From Chloroflexota bacterium (GTDB taxonomy: Bacteria; Chloroflexota; Anaerolineae; Aggregatilineales; Phototrophicaceae), in the NCBI GenBank assembly GCA_023430545.1, contig JAEZAF010000062.1, forward strand, positions 1 through 31,216: 31,216 bases of DNA. The letters run 5' to 3'. Shown here piece after piece: positions 24,077-31,216 of the stretch (position 1 is the first letter of the stretch; each line of letters begins with the position of its first letter). The position numbers were made by a program, and so were the translations under genes. The notes under the pieces are model-generated. The model saw only the letters and a program-made list of their open reading frames with translations. It was not told the origin of the DNA and did not search any database.

Positions 24077-24353
24077 CGTCTAACACCTTCCTGCGGGCGA
24101 ATTGTGACCATCAGGCTGCAATCGCCACTTCGCAACTGTCGGGTATCGAATGCCCTATTGTGTCGTGTTTCAGCGCTGATTTCAACGCAGGATGCGGTGC
24201 TGCGCGCTGATGCCGCTGTGTTATGTCCGTCAGAGGACGCGTTCAGCGGCAAATTCGCTGCCAGAAGCTCGCGGAAGCTTGCAGAAGGCGCTCTCAAAGC
24301 CATTCAAACCCTCGCACAAACCGAACTCTAATCACAATCATCCCTAAACATAA
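24077..24353. other. Intergenic stretch with no accepted gene
   Basis: A 75-codon frame from GTG 24104 has no ribosome site or domain pattern and overlaps an equally open minus frame. A gene here is not supported. No terminator or repeat was seen. Confidence 0.4.
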
Positions 24354-24369
24354 TAGAATATGTGTTCTA
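24354..24369. promoter_or_regulatory. LexA-like operator before the small winged-helix gene
   Basis: TAGAATATGTGTTCTA has perfect 5-bp arms TAGAA/TTCTA and resembles Gram-positive type LexA boxes (GAAC-N4-GTTC). It ends 5 bases before the TGC of the extended -10 box, so a bound protein would block the promoter. Confidence 0.58.
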
Positions 24370-24374
24370 CCCTG

Positions 24375-24383
24375 TGCTATGAT
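24375..24383 (+). promoter_or_regulatory. Extended -10 promoter of the LexA-like gene
   Basis: TGCTATGAT is an extended -10. The start point would be near 24390, with a leader of about 120 bases before the ATG. Confidence 0.58.
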
Positions 24384-24508
24384 GCATCACTATGTTTGGA
24401 TTTTGTTACACGATGAACGCGGTTCAGCCGCTGTGCGGCAGGTCGGGTATACCGGGTCCAATCGAATCAGCGTCTCATTGCATACTCTCTGGAAAGGAGT
24501 CTCACGCT

Positions 24509-24733
24509 ATGAAAGTCCCTTTAAAGACCGAAACACAGCGGGTTTACGAATTCATAAAACATTTTATTAAAGAACGCGGCTTCCCCCCCTCGCAGCGTGA
24601 GATCGCCGAGGGGTGTTTTATGGCTCGTTCCAGTGTCCAGCGGCATCTGGATGTGCTGGAAGCCAAAGGGCTGATCGAGCGCGAGATCGGAATCGCGCGC
24701 AGCCTGTCCCTGACGGATCGCAGCACAGGCTAG
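24509..24733 (+). CDS. LexA N-terminal-type winged-helix protein lacking the peptidase domain
   Basis: 74 residues from ATG 24509, which has AAAGGAG 9 bases upstream; the frame extends to 24392 but homology begins here. RVYEFIKHFIKERGFPPSQR, EIAEGCFMARSSVQRHLDVL and EAKGLIEREIGIARSL follow the LexA DNA-binding domain closely. The protein ends there: no Ala-Gly cleavage site and no Ser/Lys dyad, so it cannot self-cleave like LexA. A LexA-type palindrome overlaps its promoter, which suggests autorepression or control by the cell's full-length LexA. It may be a dedicated repressor or a competitor for LexA sites. Confidence 0.88.
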   Translation: MKVPLKTETQRVYEFIKHFIKERGFPPSQREIAEGCFMARSSVQRHLDVLEAKGLIEREIGIARSLSLTDRSTG

Positions 24734-24760
24734 CGTGTCACAACATGAGGCATCGCAAAA

Positions 24761-24806
24761 AAAAACAGAGATGACCGACGCGGTTCGCGTACAGTCATCC
24801 CTGTTT
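24761..24806 (-). terminator. Rho-independent terminator of gene 24840-26651
   Basis: A 15-bp stem with two G-T pairs (24763-24777 with 24792-24806) is followed on the minus strand by a T9 run. The loop contains a further GCG-rich pairing. Confidence 0.93.
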
Positions 24807-24839
24807 ATCGTGGATGGATGCAGATGCAGCCAGTAAAGG

Positions 24840-26651
24840 CTATGGCAGAGGGATCAGCGACTGATCCCCAGCGCTGACCGGGCCAGTCTGCCATAAGAGG
24901 CTGAGGTTATCGACGAACACCTTGCCCTGCGCCGTCTCATTGATCACGACCAGTTTGATTTTGGCGACATCGTTGTTGATGAGTACCTGTGCCATCTGCT
25001 GCATGTAAACATCAGACGCTGGAATCGTCAGGATCTGCTTTTCCCGTTCAAGTGCAGGATCGGTGTATTGCACGACCAGCTTGACCCGTGTGTTGACGAC
25101 AGGCGGTGTCTTTGCGTACAGCGACAGCAGCAGACGCCCCTGATTGTAACTGTTGATCACATCAACTCTGGGCTTCTGCACCAGTCTGGTGTTCTCCACT
25201 GATGACCCTTTGAACATGAAAGCGCAGTCCCCCGCAAAGGCAAAGGTCTTGTTCTTTTCCGGCTTATTGCACTTCAGCTTATCCCCGTCTGCATTCTTGA
25301 CCTTCCACACATCCGGCTGACCGTCGAAATCCACATCGGCTTCCATCGCACTGTTGACCAGCAGCTCGGTCGTCTGCTGCGGACGCGGGGTCTCCGTGTA
25401 CGGCGTCCCGGTGATGGTTGGCGTGACCGGTGTCTCGGTCAGAGGCAGCGACGGTGTCTCCGTGACTTCGGTCGGTGCTTCTGTGGTGACAGTGACCGGA
25501 CTCAGCGTAGGCGGATCATCCGGCGTATCGGTCGGTGAAATGCTGGTTGCGGTGTGCGTAGCGGTATGGGTTGCAGTATTCGTCGGCGTGTGAGTCAATG
25601 TGTGGGTCGGCGGCGGCGCATTGGGGTCACGTACATTCGAGATGACGAACATGTAATCCTGATAATCGCCGTTGGACGCATCCTCAAAAGCGATCAGATA
25701 GCTGTTCGGCACCAGTACACCGCTGCGATTCTTCAGTGGGTAAATACGCACGGCATGGAGCGCGGGACCGCCAGCATTGAGCGCATCTTCGGTATAGCTG
25801 TAACGATTTTCGAGGCCAAGCACGTAGATGCCAAACTGTGCAGAACCGGGATCGAAGGTGACAGCAGCGGTATCGGTGCGCGGATTCAGCGTCTGATGAT
25901 TGGGGGGATACTGCTCGGTTTCAGCAACGCTGACCGAAATGGCGTTGACCTCATTGCGATTCGGTGTGCTGGTCCCATTTGGGAAATAATAGCCGTAGGG
26001 GATCTTCCGATTAGGTGAATAGCGGCCTACTGTACGGATCGTGACCGGGCCAGACCCCGCCTTAATCATCAGCGGCATGAGGACCTCATCGCCAATCGGG
26101 TTGGGGCTGGTGCCATTCGCCAGTCCTGTCCAGCCGACATTGATATTGATCCCCAGTGTCTTGACGACATTCGCCAGCGTGGGTTCATTGCCCCCTTCGA
26201 GGCCGGTTGCACGCAGCCCGAACACCGGCACACTGACAGCCGTCGCATTACTGGCGGAAATGAGGACACTGGCTTCTCGCTGACCGCTGCTCCCACCGGT
26301 CAGGAAGCGGACGTTGATGGTATGGGTTGCGTTCGGGGCAAGGTTCAGCGGAAACGTGGGGAGATTAAGGATGTCAAATGAGCTGGCATTTGTCCCTGCC
26401 ATCGCGATGCTGGTGATTGTCAGCGTCTGATCACCGGTATTGCGGATGACAATGGGCTGCGCTGGAATCGATGTCTTGACCGTGGTACCGGCAAACACCA
26501 GTTCCGCGACGGAGACGCCAATCTGCGGGGCGCGGCTGGTCTGCGCTGCGACGATTGACAGAGTCAGGATCAGTGCCGCGATCAGCAGGCCTGCTGCCAG
26601 CAGGCCCAGACGAAGTATTTTACGAATTGCGGGTTGAAGCATGGAAATCAC
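24840..26651 (-). CDS. Secreted multidomain protein: ASH-like domain, DUF4114-like domain, Thr-rich linker, shared C-terminal module
   Basis: 603 residues from GTG 26651 (GAGGT 9 bases upstream); ATG 26642 is an alternative. Signal peptide at about 10-37 ending VAAQ. Residues 40-150 form an ASH/choice-of-anchor-D-like domain (PIVIRNTGDQTLTITSIAMA, FPLNLAPNATHTINVRF). Residues 155-345 contain SAQFGIYVLGLENRY and SYLIAFEDASNGDYQDYMFV, a pattern like DUF4114 or related extracellular domains. A long Thr/Pro linker (350-430) follows. The C-terminal module begins LLVNSAMEADVDFDGQPDVW and keeps KLKCNKPEKNKTF and GDCAFMFKG, as in the propeller paralogues, with end VFVDNLSLLW plus a short tail. Probably a surface protein using the same attachment or binding module; function unknown. 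Confidence 0.88.
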   Translation of the reverse strand: MISMLQPAIRKILRLGLLAAGLLIAALILTLSIVAAQTSRAPQIGVSVAELVFAGTTVKTSIPAQPIVIRNTGDQTLTITSIAMAGTNASSFDILNLPTFPLNLAPNATHTINVRFLTGGSSGQREASVLISASNATAVSVPVFGLRATGLEGGNEPTLANVVKTLGININVGWTGLANGTSPNPIGDEVLMPLMIKAGSGPVTIRTVGRYSPNRKIPYGYYFPNGTSTPNRNEVNAISVSVAETEQYPPNHQTLNPRTDTAAVTFDPGSAQFGIYVLGLENRYSYTEDALNAGGPALHAVRIYPLKNRSGVLVPNSYLIAFEDASNGDYQDYMFVISNVRDPNAPPPTHTLTHTPTNTATHTATHTATSISPTDTPDDPPTLSPVTVTTEAPTEVTETPSLPLTETPVTPTITGTPYTETPRPQQTTELLVNSAMEADVDFDGQPDVWKVKNADGDKLKCNKPEKNKTFAFAGDCAFMFKGSSVENTRLVQKPRVDVINSYNQGRLLLSLYAKTPPVVNTRVKLVVQYTDPALEREKQILTIPASDVYMQQMAQVLINNDVAKIKLVVINETAQGKVFVDNLSLLWQTGPVSAGDQSLIPLP

Positions 26652-26967
26652 GGACGGGTTACCTCACAGCGTATGATCGAAAAATAAGGTGATGGTCATC
26701 GAAGGTCGTGGATAAACGAGCGGATGCGAAGAGCAGTGATGAACAGTGAATTCTCAAGCAAGAAAGACTTGATTTCACCCGCCTAAGATTGCCTATCTTA
26801 AAGCATATTTCCAGAGAACCACCGGATTTTTTACAGTTTTAGGACAATTTTCTCCCTCAGACTGTTTTTTTCTCATCACGCGTTCAGAAATCGCATGTCG
26901 CGGCAGCTGACAGATACAGCGGTATAACGATCTTTTATGGCCGTCTGGATGACTCCCCCGAAAATAA
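26652..26967. other. Gene-free upstream region of gene 24840-26651
   Basis: About 315 AT-rich bases. An inverted repeat TAAGAT-TGCCT-ATCTTA at 26784-26800 could be an operator for the minus-strand gene. No convincing promoter pair was found by eye. Confidence 0.4.
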
Positions 26968-26999
26968 AATCACCCCTGTTGAGTTCAACAGAGGTGATT
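26961..26999 (-). terminator. Rho-independent terminator of propeller gene 27025-28731
   Basis: A 14-bp stem with one G-T pair (26968-26981 with 26986-26999), loop AGTT, then TTTTATTTT on the minus strand. Confidence 0.92.
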
Positions 27000-27024
27000 G
27001 ATTCAGCGTCACGAGGACCGTGTG

Positions 27025-28731
27025 TTACTGGGCGGTCAGGCTCAGATCGTCATAGTAGATCCTGCCGCTGGCGCTGCTGTTCTTCACCATCAGCTTGATC
27101 TTCTGCACTGGCGCAGCGACGTTGACCGTCAGTGCCGGTTCCAGAATGCTCAGCGGCACATAACCGCTGGTCGCGCCGGTCAGGTTGATCGTGATCTTGC
27201 CCTTCGGCGTCACACCATCAGCATACTTGACCACCAGTTTCAGCTTCCCGTTGACCGCGCCGGTGGCGTTCACATATCCGCTGAGTGTCAGCACGTCGCC
27301 TGAAGTCACACCGCTGGTGATGGTCTGCTGGATTTTGGCATTCTCGCCCGCACCACCCTTGAAGCGCCATGCGCATTCCCCAGTGTAGGCGAAGGTTTTG
27401 GTGGGCTTATTGCACTTGACCTTGTCACTGGTGGGGTTCTTCACCGTCCAGCCGGTATCACTGCTTTCAAACCCGCCGTTGACCAGCAGTTCCGCGGGTG
27501 TCAGAAGCGGATCACCGTAGACAAACACGCGCCCCTTATAGGCATCGAGATAAGGTGCGCTGGCCGCCAGTGTGCCATCCTGAACGGCGACCGAAATCCC
27601 GAAGTAGCCCCCGACGGCTTCGATCTTGTCATCCTGCACCCAATTGGACCCGTTCCACTTGAACAGATAGACCGAACCCGCGCCCAGTTCATCGCCCCGG
27701 CTGCTGATCGCCAGCGTTTCGCCGTCCACGTCCAGTGCCTCGCCAAAGCGGTCGAAATCACTGAGGTCGCTGGAAGCCAGTTTCTGCGTCTGTGTCCATG
27801 TGCCGCCATTGTCAGAGAAGACGTAGACCGCACCCCGGAATTTGCCCGCCGGTGTATTGAGTGACGCGTGGACAAACGCCTGCCCGTTCTGCAATCCCAC
27901 CTCGACGCCGAACGCATCACCCATCACGCCATCAGAGGCCGTCAGCCGTTTGACCTGCGCCCATGTCGTGCCGTTGTACTGATAAAGATAGGCCGCGCCT
28001 TTTGCAGACTCTTCGGTGGAAGATCCCACCAGCGCAAACAGACCGTCCAGCTTGACATCCGAGATACTGCCAGCAGTAAACAATGGGGCTTCATATTCCC
28101 ACATCTGCGCAGCGTTGCGCTTGTAGACATAGGCTTTCGCAGCAGAACCCGCCCCGATCACGATGCGGTCGCCATCAATATCGACCTGAGCGCCAAACCG
28201 TTGATTCGCCAGACCATCCGCAGCGATCAGCTTCTGCCACTGTGTCCAGATACCACCAGCCTCACGCCGGAAGAGATAGACCGCACCCTGATCGAGCTTG
28301 CCGCTGACATCATGATTCGGCGCACCGATCACGGCGACATTGCCCTGAACGGCGACATCGAAGCCGAACTCGTCACCGGAGACAGTATCGCTGCCCGCCA
28401 GCCGTGCGACCTGTGCCCAGGTCCCCCCGCTGCGCTCGAAGACATAAGCCGCACCAGCAGGGCTGTTGGATGCATTGTGGGTATGCTGGCTCGCGGCAAT
28501 CAGTGTCGCGCCATCCAGCGCCAGATTCCAGCCAAAGTAATCTTCGGCCACACTGTCGGACGCGGTGAGCTGCTGGGCCTCAGCAAACACGCGGCTGCCG
28601 AAGCTGCTGTTTTCACTTCCGGGTAAAGGTAAAACCCCGTCCTGTGCCTGCACAACGCCCATGCCAGCGATCAACATCAGCAGCAGGCTGACCAGCTTCA
28701 CATTCAGACGGGTATGGATGATAAACTTCAT
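27025..28731 (-). CDS. Secreted seven-bladed FG-GAP propeller protein with C-terminal jelly-roll-like domain
   Basis: 568 residues; GGGAG lies 6 bases before the ATG. Signal peptide 1-29 (end VQA), then QDGVLPLPGS. Seven blades are readable: YFGWNLALDGATLIAAS, EFGFDVAVQGNVAVIGAP, RFGAQVDIDGDRIVIGA, a degenerate fourth (ISDVKLDGLFALVGS), AFGVEVGLQNGQAFVHA, RFGEALDVDGETLAISS and YFGISVAVQDGTLAASAP. The third blade lacks the usual insert and reads KAYVYKRN. The C-terminal domain begins AELLVNGGFESSDTGW with no linker, has KVKCNKPTKTF and GECAWRFKG, and ends IYYDDLSLTAQ. Predicted exported; the propeller top face probably binds a partner or calcium, but ligands are unknown. Confidence 0.92.
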   Translation of the reverse strand: MKFIIHTRLNVKLVSLLLMLIAGMGVVQAQDGVLPLPGSENSSFGSRVFAEAQQLTASDSVAEDYFGWNLALDGATLIAASQHTHNASNSPAGAAYVFERSGGTWAQVARLAGSDTVSGDEFGFDVAVQGNVAVIGAPNHDVSGKLDQGAVYLFRREAGGIWTQWQKLIAADGLANQRFGAQVDIDGDRIVIGAGSAAKAYVYKRNAAQMWEYEAPLFTAGSISDVKLDGLFALVGSSTEESAKGAAYLYQYNGTTWAQVKRLTASDGVMGDAFGVEVGLQNGQAFVHASLNTPAGKFRGAVYVFSDNGGTWTQTQKLASSDLSDFDRFGEALDVDGETLAISSRGDELGAGSVYLFKWNGSNWVQDDKIEAVGGYFGISVAVQDGTLAASAPYLDAYKGRVFVYGDPLLTPAELLVNGGFESSDTGWTVKNPTSDKVKCNKPTKTFAYTGECAWRFKGGAGENAKIQQTITSGVTSGDVLTLSGYVNATGAVNGKLKLVVKYADGVTPKGKITINLTGATSGYVPLSILEPALTVNVAAPVQKIKLMVKNSSASGRIYYDDLSLTAQ

Positions 28732-28782
28732 TGAAGGCTCCCTTGATTATGCATTTGTGTATGCGCTCTGATCCATTGTATG

Positions 28783-28809
28783 GTCAAACTCAGATCGCCA
28801 TAGTAGACA
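28783..28809 (-). pseudogene. Remnant of the 3' end of another propeller paralogue
   Basis: Read on the minus strand it encodes NVYYGDLSLT, matching the family terminus IYYDDLSLTAQ. Against the end of gene 27025-28731, 22 of 27 bases agree. It lies between the start of that gene and the terminator of the next and has no open frame around it. It indicates that a further copy was lost by deletion or recombination. Confidence 0.6.
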
Positions 28810-28839
28810 TTACAACAAAACGGCCTCTGCAGGTTGCAA
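28809..28839 (-). promoter_or_regulatory. Candidate promoter of propeller gene 27025-28731
   Basis: Minus strand: TTGCAA (28834-28839) after a T6 tract, 19 bases, TGTAAT (28809-28814). The -35 side, including TTGCAAC and CCGTTTT, is shared with the region before gene 4104-5765. The -10 side abuts the gene remnant. Confidence 0.35.
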
Positions 28840-28849
28840 AAAAGCTATA

Positions 28850-28888
28850 AAAAATACCCTGTGCCCGTATGCCGTAACACAGGGTATT
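28850..28888 (-). terminator. Rho-independent terminator of propeller gene 28924-30633
   Basis: A perfect 11-bp stem AATACCCTGTG/CACAGGGTATT with a 14-base loop, followed by a run of T on the minus strand. Confidence 0.88.
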
Positions 28889-28923
28889 GCGTGATAAAGC
28901 ATGGCAGAGACTGAATAGGAAAC

Positions 28924-30633
28924 TTACTGCGCAGTCAGGCTCAGATCATCGTAGTAGATCTTGCCGCTGGTGCTGCTGTTCTTCACCATCAGCTTGATCT
29001 TCTGCACTGGTGCGGCCACATTGACTGTCAGGGCCGGTTGCAGGCTGCTGAATGCGACATAGCCGCTGGTCGGGCTGGTCAGATTGATCGTAAGTTTACC
29101 CTTCGGTGTCACACCGTCGGCATATGTGACCACCAGCTTCAGTTTCCCACTGACCGCACCGCTGGCGTTGACATATCCGCCGAGTTTCAGCACATCGCCA
29201 GTGCTCACGCCGCTGGTAAACACCTGCTGGATTTTGGCATTCTCACCTGTGCCACCCTTAAAGCGCCATGCACAGTTGCCGGCGTAGGCGAAGGTTTTGG
29301 TGGGCTTATTGCACTTGACCTTGTCGCCGGTGGCATTCTTGACGGTCCAACCAGCGGCATTATTTTCGAAGCCACCGTCAGTCAGCAGTTCGATGCCCGG
29401 AGCGGTAGTCGGTGTCGGTGTTGGAATCAGATTGGGATCGCTATAAATATAGACTCTGCCTTTCCCGTTATCAGCAGCCGGTGCACCGCTCGCCAGCACA
29501 CCATCCTGAAAGTCAACGTCAATGCCAAATCGGTTACCAACCGGCAGGATCTTGTCCTGCTGCACCCAGGCCGATCCATTCCACCCAAACTGATAAACCG
29601 AGCCTGCATCGGCGTTATCGCGATAGCTGCTGATGACCAGCGTCTGATCGTCAGCGGCCATACCATAGCCGAAGACATCGTTGTCGGCTGGATCATTCGG
29701 CACCAGCTTCTGTGTTTGCGTCCAGGTCCCGCCATTCCGGGAGAAGACATAGACTGCGCCGCGAAAATTCCCCGGTGGAACTGACAGATAAGCGAATACA
29801 AAGGCCTGATCGTTATGCAGCAGCAACTTGGCACCAAAGTTATCCCCCGGTATACCATCACTGGGCGTCAGCTTCTTGACGAAGGTCCAACTGCCTGCCT
29901 GAAGTTGATAAACATGGACAGTTCCAATGTTTCCGTTGTCGGATGCAGCCCCAATCAGGGCGATATCACCCTGTATTTTGACATCGTAGACCTCCTGCCC
30001 TGTATCGAGGTCCGCCTCCAACTGCCAGACCTGATTGGTGTTACGCTTGAAGATATAGGCTTTGTCGATACCTTCCGCTGCGGCGATGATGCGGTCTCCG
30101 TCGATGTCCACCTCATTTCCGAGATAGGAGTTCATCGGCGCAGCAGGCACTGTCAGCTTCTGGGACTGCGTCCATACACCTGCACCATTAGGCGTGAAGA
30201 CGTAAATCGCCCCTTCATCGTCAGACATCGACGTGTGGCCCGGTGCGCCGACCACTGCGGTATCGCCGTCAAGTGCGACATCATATGCAAAATCATCCTC
30301 GAGGGCGGAGTCCGATCCGATCAGGCGTTTGATCTCGTTCCAGTCTCCGTTGTTATCACGTTCAAAAATATAAGCCGCCCCGATGCTGTCGGCTGGACTA
30401 TTGCCTTCCAGCAGCGTATCGCCGTCCAATGCGACCTGCAGACCGAAATACTCGGCATCAGCCCCATCCGATGCGGTGAGCTGCTGAACTTCGGTAAACG
30501 CTCGGCTGCCTGAGCCTCCGGGCAGGGGAAGCACACCGTCCTGTGCCCAGACTGACCAGACTCCAACGCTGATCAGCAACACGCAGAAGAACAGGATGGC
30601 GATAAGACGTTGTTGTCTGGTCATAAGATGCAT
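28924..30633 (-). CDS. Secreted seven-bladed FG-GAP propeller protein with short linker and C-terminal jelly-roll-like domain
   Basis: 569 residues; AGGAGA lies 6 bases before the ATG. Signal peptide 1-30 (end VWA), then QDGVLPLPGGSGSRAF. Blades: YFGLQVALDGDTLLEGN, DFAYDVALDGDTAVVGAP, YLGNEVDIDGDRIIAAA, a degenerate fourth (VYDVKIQGDIALIGA), NFGAKLLLHNDQAFVFA, VFGYGMAADDQTLVISS and RFGIDVDFQDGVLASGAP. A short PTPTPTTAPG linker leads to IELLTDGGFENNAAGW, KVKCNKPTKTF, GNCAWRFKG and the end IYYDDLSLTAQ. It starts 11 bases after the stop of the next upstream paralogue, and its ribosome site lies in that gap, so the two form one operon. It shares a 102-base identical run with that gene. Confidence 0.92.
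   Translation of the reverse strand: MHLMTRQQRLIAILFFCVLLISVGVWSVWAQDGVLPLPGGSGSRAFTEVQQLTASDGADAEYFGLQVALDGDTLLEGNSPADSIGAAYIFERDNNGDWNEIKRLIGSDSALEDDFAYDVALDGDTAVVGAPGHTSMSDDEGAIYVFTPNGAGVWTQSQKLTVPAAPMNSYLGNEVDIDGDRIIAAAEGIDKAYIFKRNTNQVWQLEADLDTGQEVYDVKIQGDIALIGAASDNGNIGTVHVYQLQAGSWTFVKKLTPSDGIPGDNFGAKLLLHNDQAFVFAYLSVPPGNFRGAVYVFSRNGGTWTQTQKLVPNDPADNDVFGYGMAADDQTLVISSYRDNADAGSVYQFGWNGSAWVQQDKILPVGNRFGIDVDFQDGVLASGAPAADNGKGRVYIYSDPNLIPTPTPTTAPGIELLTDGGFENNAAGWTVKNATGDKVKCNKPTKTFAYAGNCAWRFKGGTGENAKIQQVFTSGVSTGDVLKLGGYVNASGAVSGKLKLVVTYADGVTPKGKLTINLTSPTSGYVAFSSLQPALTVNVAAPVQKIKLMVKNSSTSGKIYYDDLSLTAQ
29056..29157 (-). repeat. 102-base direct repeat, copy 1 (inside C-terminal domain)
   Basis: Identical base for base to 30777-30878. 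Both copies encode the same middle part of the C-terminal module in adjacent paralogues. Flanking sequence diverges, which suggests recent conversion or duplication. Confidence 0.9.
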
Positions 30634-30644
30634 AAGGATTCTCC

Positions 30645-31216
30645 TTATTGGGCGCTCAAACTCAGCGTATCGATATAAACCTTGCCGCTGGTGCTGCTGT
30701 TCTTCACCATCAGCTTGATCTTCTCCACCGGCGCAGCGACGTTCACTGTCAGGGCCGGTTGCAGGCTGCTCAGTGGGACATAGCCGCTGGTCGGGCTGGT
30801 CAGATTGATCGTAAGTTTACCCTTCGGTGTCACACCGTCGGCATATGTGACCACCAGCTTCAGTTTCCCACTGACCGCCCCGCCTGCGTTGACATATCCG
30901 CCGAGTTTCAGCACATCGCCTGAAGTCACGCCGCTGGTGATGATCTGCTGGATTTTGGCATTCTCGCCTGGACCACCCTTGAAGCGCCACGCGCAGTTGC
31001 CACTGTAGGCAAAGGTTTTGGTGGGCTTATTGCATTTCACCTTGTCACCGGTGGCATTCTTGACGGTCCAACCAGTGGCATTATTTTCGAAGCCGCCGTT
31101 GATCAGCAGTTCAACTGCGGGCTGCGGTGTATCGGTAATCACAGGGGTGGGTGTGATGGTTGGCGTGTATGTAGGTGTCACGAGCAGCGCTGGATCGCTG
31201 TAGACATATATCCGCC
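30645..31216 (-). CDS. FG-GAP propeller paralogue, C-terminal part only (5' end beyond the window)
   Basis: The frame is open to the window edge. A GTG at 31181 could pass for a start, but upstream codons read RIYVYSDPALL, which matches the end of the last propeller blade in the paralogues (GRVYIYSDPNL). The visible part has that blade end, a Thr/Pro linker (TPTYTPTITPTPVITDTPQP) and the full C-terminal module: ELLINGGFENNATGW, KVKCNKPTKTF, GNCAWRFKG, end VYIDTLSLSAQ. The stop codon is 11 bases before the next paralogue's start, so this is the first known gene of a two-gene operon. Confidence 0.88.
   Translation of the reverse strand, partial: RIYVYSDPALLVTPTYTPTITPTPVITDTPQPAVELLINGGFENNATGWTVKNATGDKVKCNKPTKTFAYSGNCAWRFKGGPGENAKIQQIITSGVTSGDVLKLGGYVNAGGAVSGKLKLVVTYADGVTPKGKLTINLTSPTSGYVPLSSLQPALTVNVAAPVEKIKLMVKNSSTSGKVYIDTLSLSAQ
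30777..30878 (-). repeat. 102-base direct repeat, copy 2
   Basis: Identical to 29056-29157 in the downstream paralogue. Confidence 0.9.

Noticed and set aside
24104..24331. 75-codon plus frame before the LexA-like gene
   Set aside because: GTG start without a ribosome site, no pattern, and an equally open frame on the other strand.
31181..31181. GTG as a true start of the last gene
   Set aside because: Codons upstream to the window edge continue the conserved end of a propeller blade, so the gene begins outside the window.

Overview
The window looks like a chromosomal segment of a free-living bacterium, most likely a Chloroflexota (Anaerolineae-like) species. This rests on overall gene flavour: secreted FG-GAP propellers with Thr/Pro linkers, a TIR-TPR protein, HEAT-repeat proteins, a small YVR-type hypothetical of a kind I associate with that phylum, and moderately high GC with AT-rich intergenic gaps. 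No rRNA, tRNA, CRISPR array, transposase or phage gene was seen.

Layout. (1) Positions 1-5765, minus strand: three tandem genes for secreted beta-propeller proteins, each followed by its own terminator where that is visible. (2) 5957-8781, plus strand: a two-helix membrane protein, a TIR-TPR protein and a 51-residue secreted peptide with its own promoter and terminator. (3) 8864-11234, minus: two HEAT-repeat proteins and an ABC ATPase without a permease. (4) 11626-12449, plus: pterin carbinolamine dehydratase and a small membrane protein. (5) 12565-19966, minus: an NmrA-like protein and a MarR regulator that share a candidate operator, a class IV aminotransferase beside a sulfotransferase-like protein, a true sulfotransferase, a DUF4268 nuclease-like protein and an ABC-F ATPase. 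(6) 20122-23047, plus: a Cys-rich copper-binding protein, a metallophosphoesterase and a CheR-TPR methyltransferase. (7) 23048-24733: a 700-base gene-free region with phased repeats, a large palindrome and REP-like hairpins, then a small hypothetical gene and a truncated LexA-like regulator with its own operator. (8) 24840-31216, minus: four more secreted proteins with the same C-terminal domain as region 1.

The main theme is a paralogous family of at least seven secreted proteins sharing a C-terminal jelly-roll-like module of about 150 residues with two conserved cysteines. Six carry a seven-bladed FG-GAP_2 propeller and one carries ASH-like and DUF4114-like domains. The six propeller genes have very similar 3' ends, which suggests recombination or gene conversion; a decayed 3' end of a further copy survives near 28.8 kb. 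Promoters before four of them share a TTGCA element. The most unusual non-coding feature is the TGCTGCA array at 23221-23292, whose units repeat at about 10.5-bp intervals next to a palindrome interrupted by a CTG expansion.
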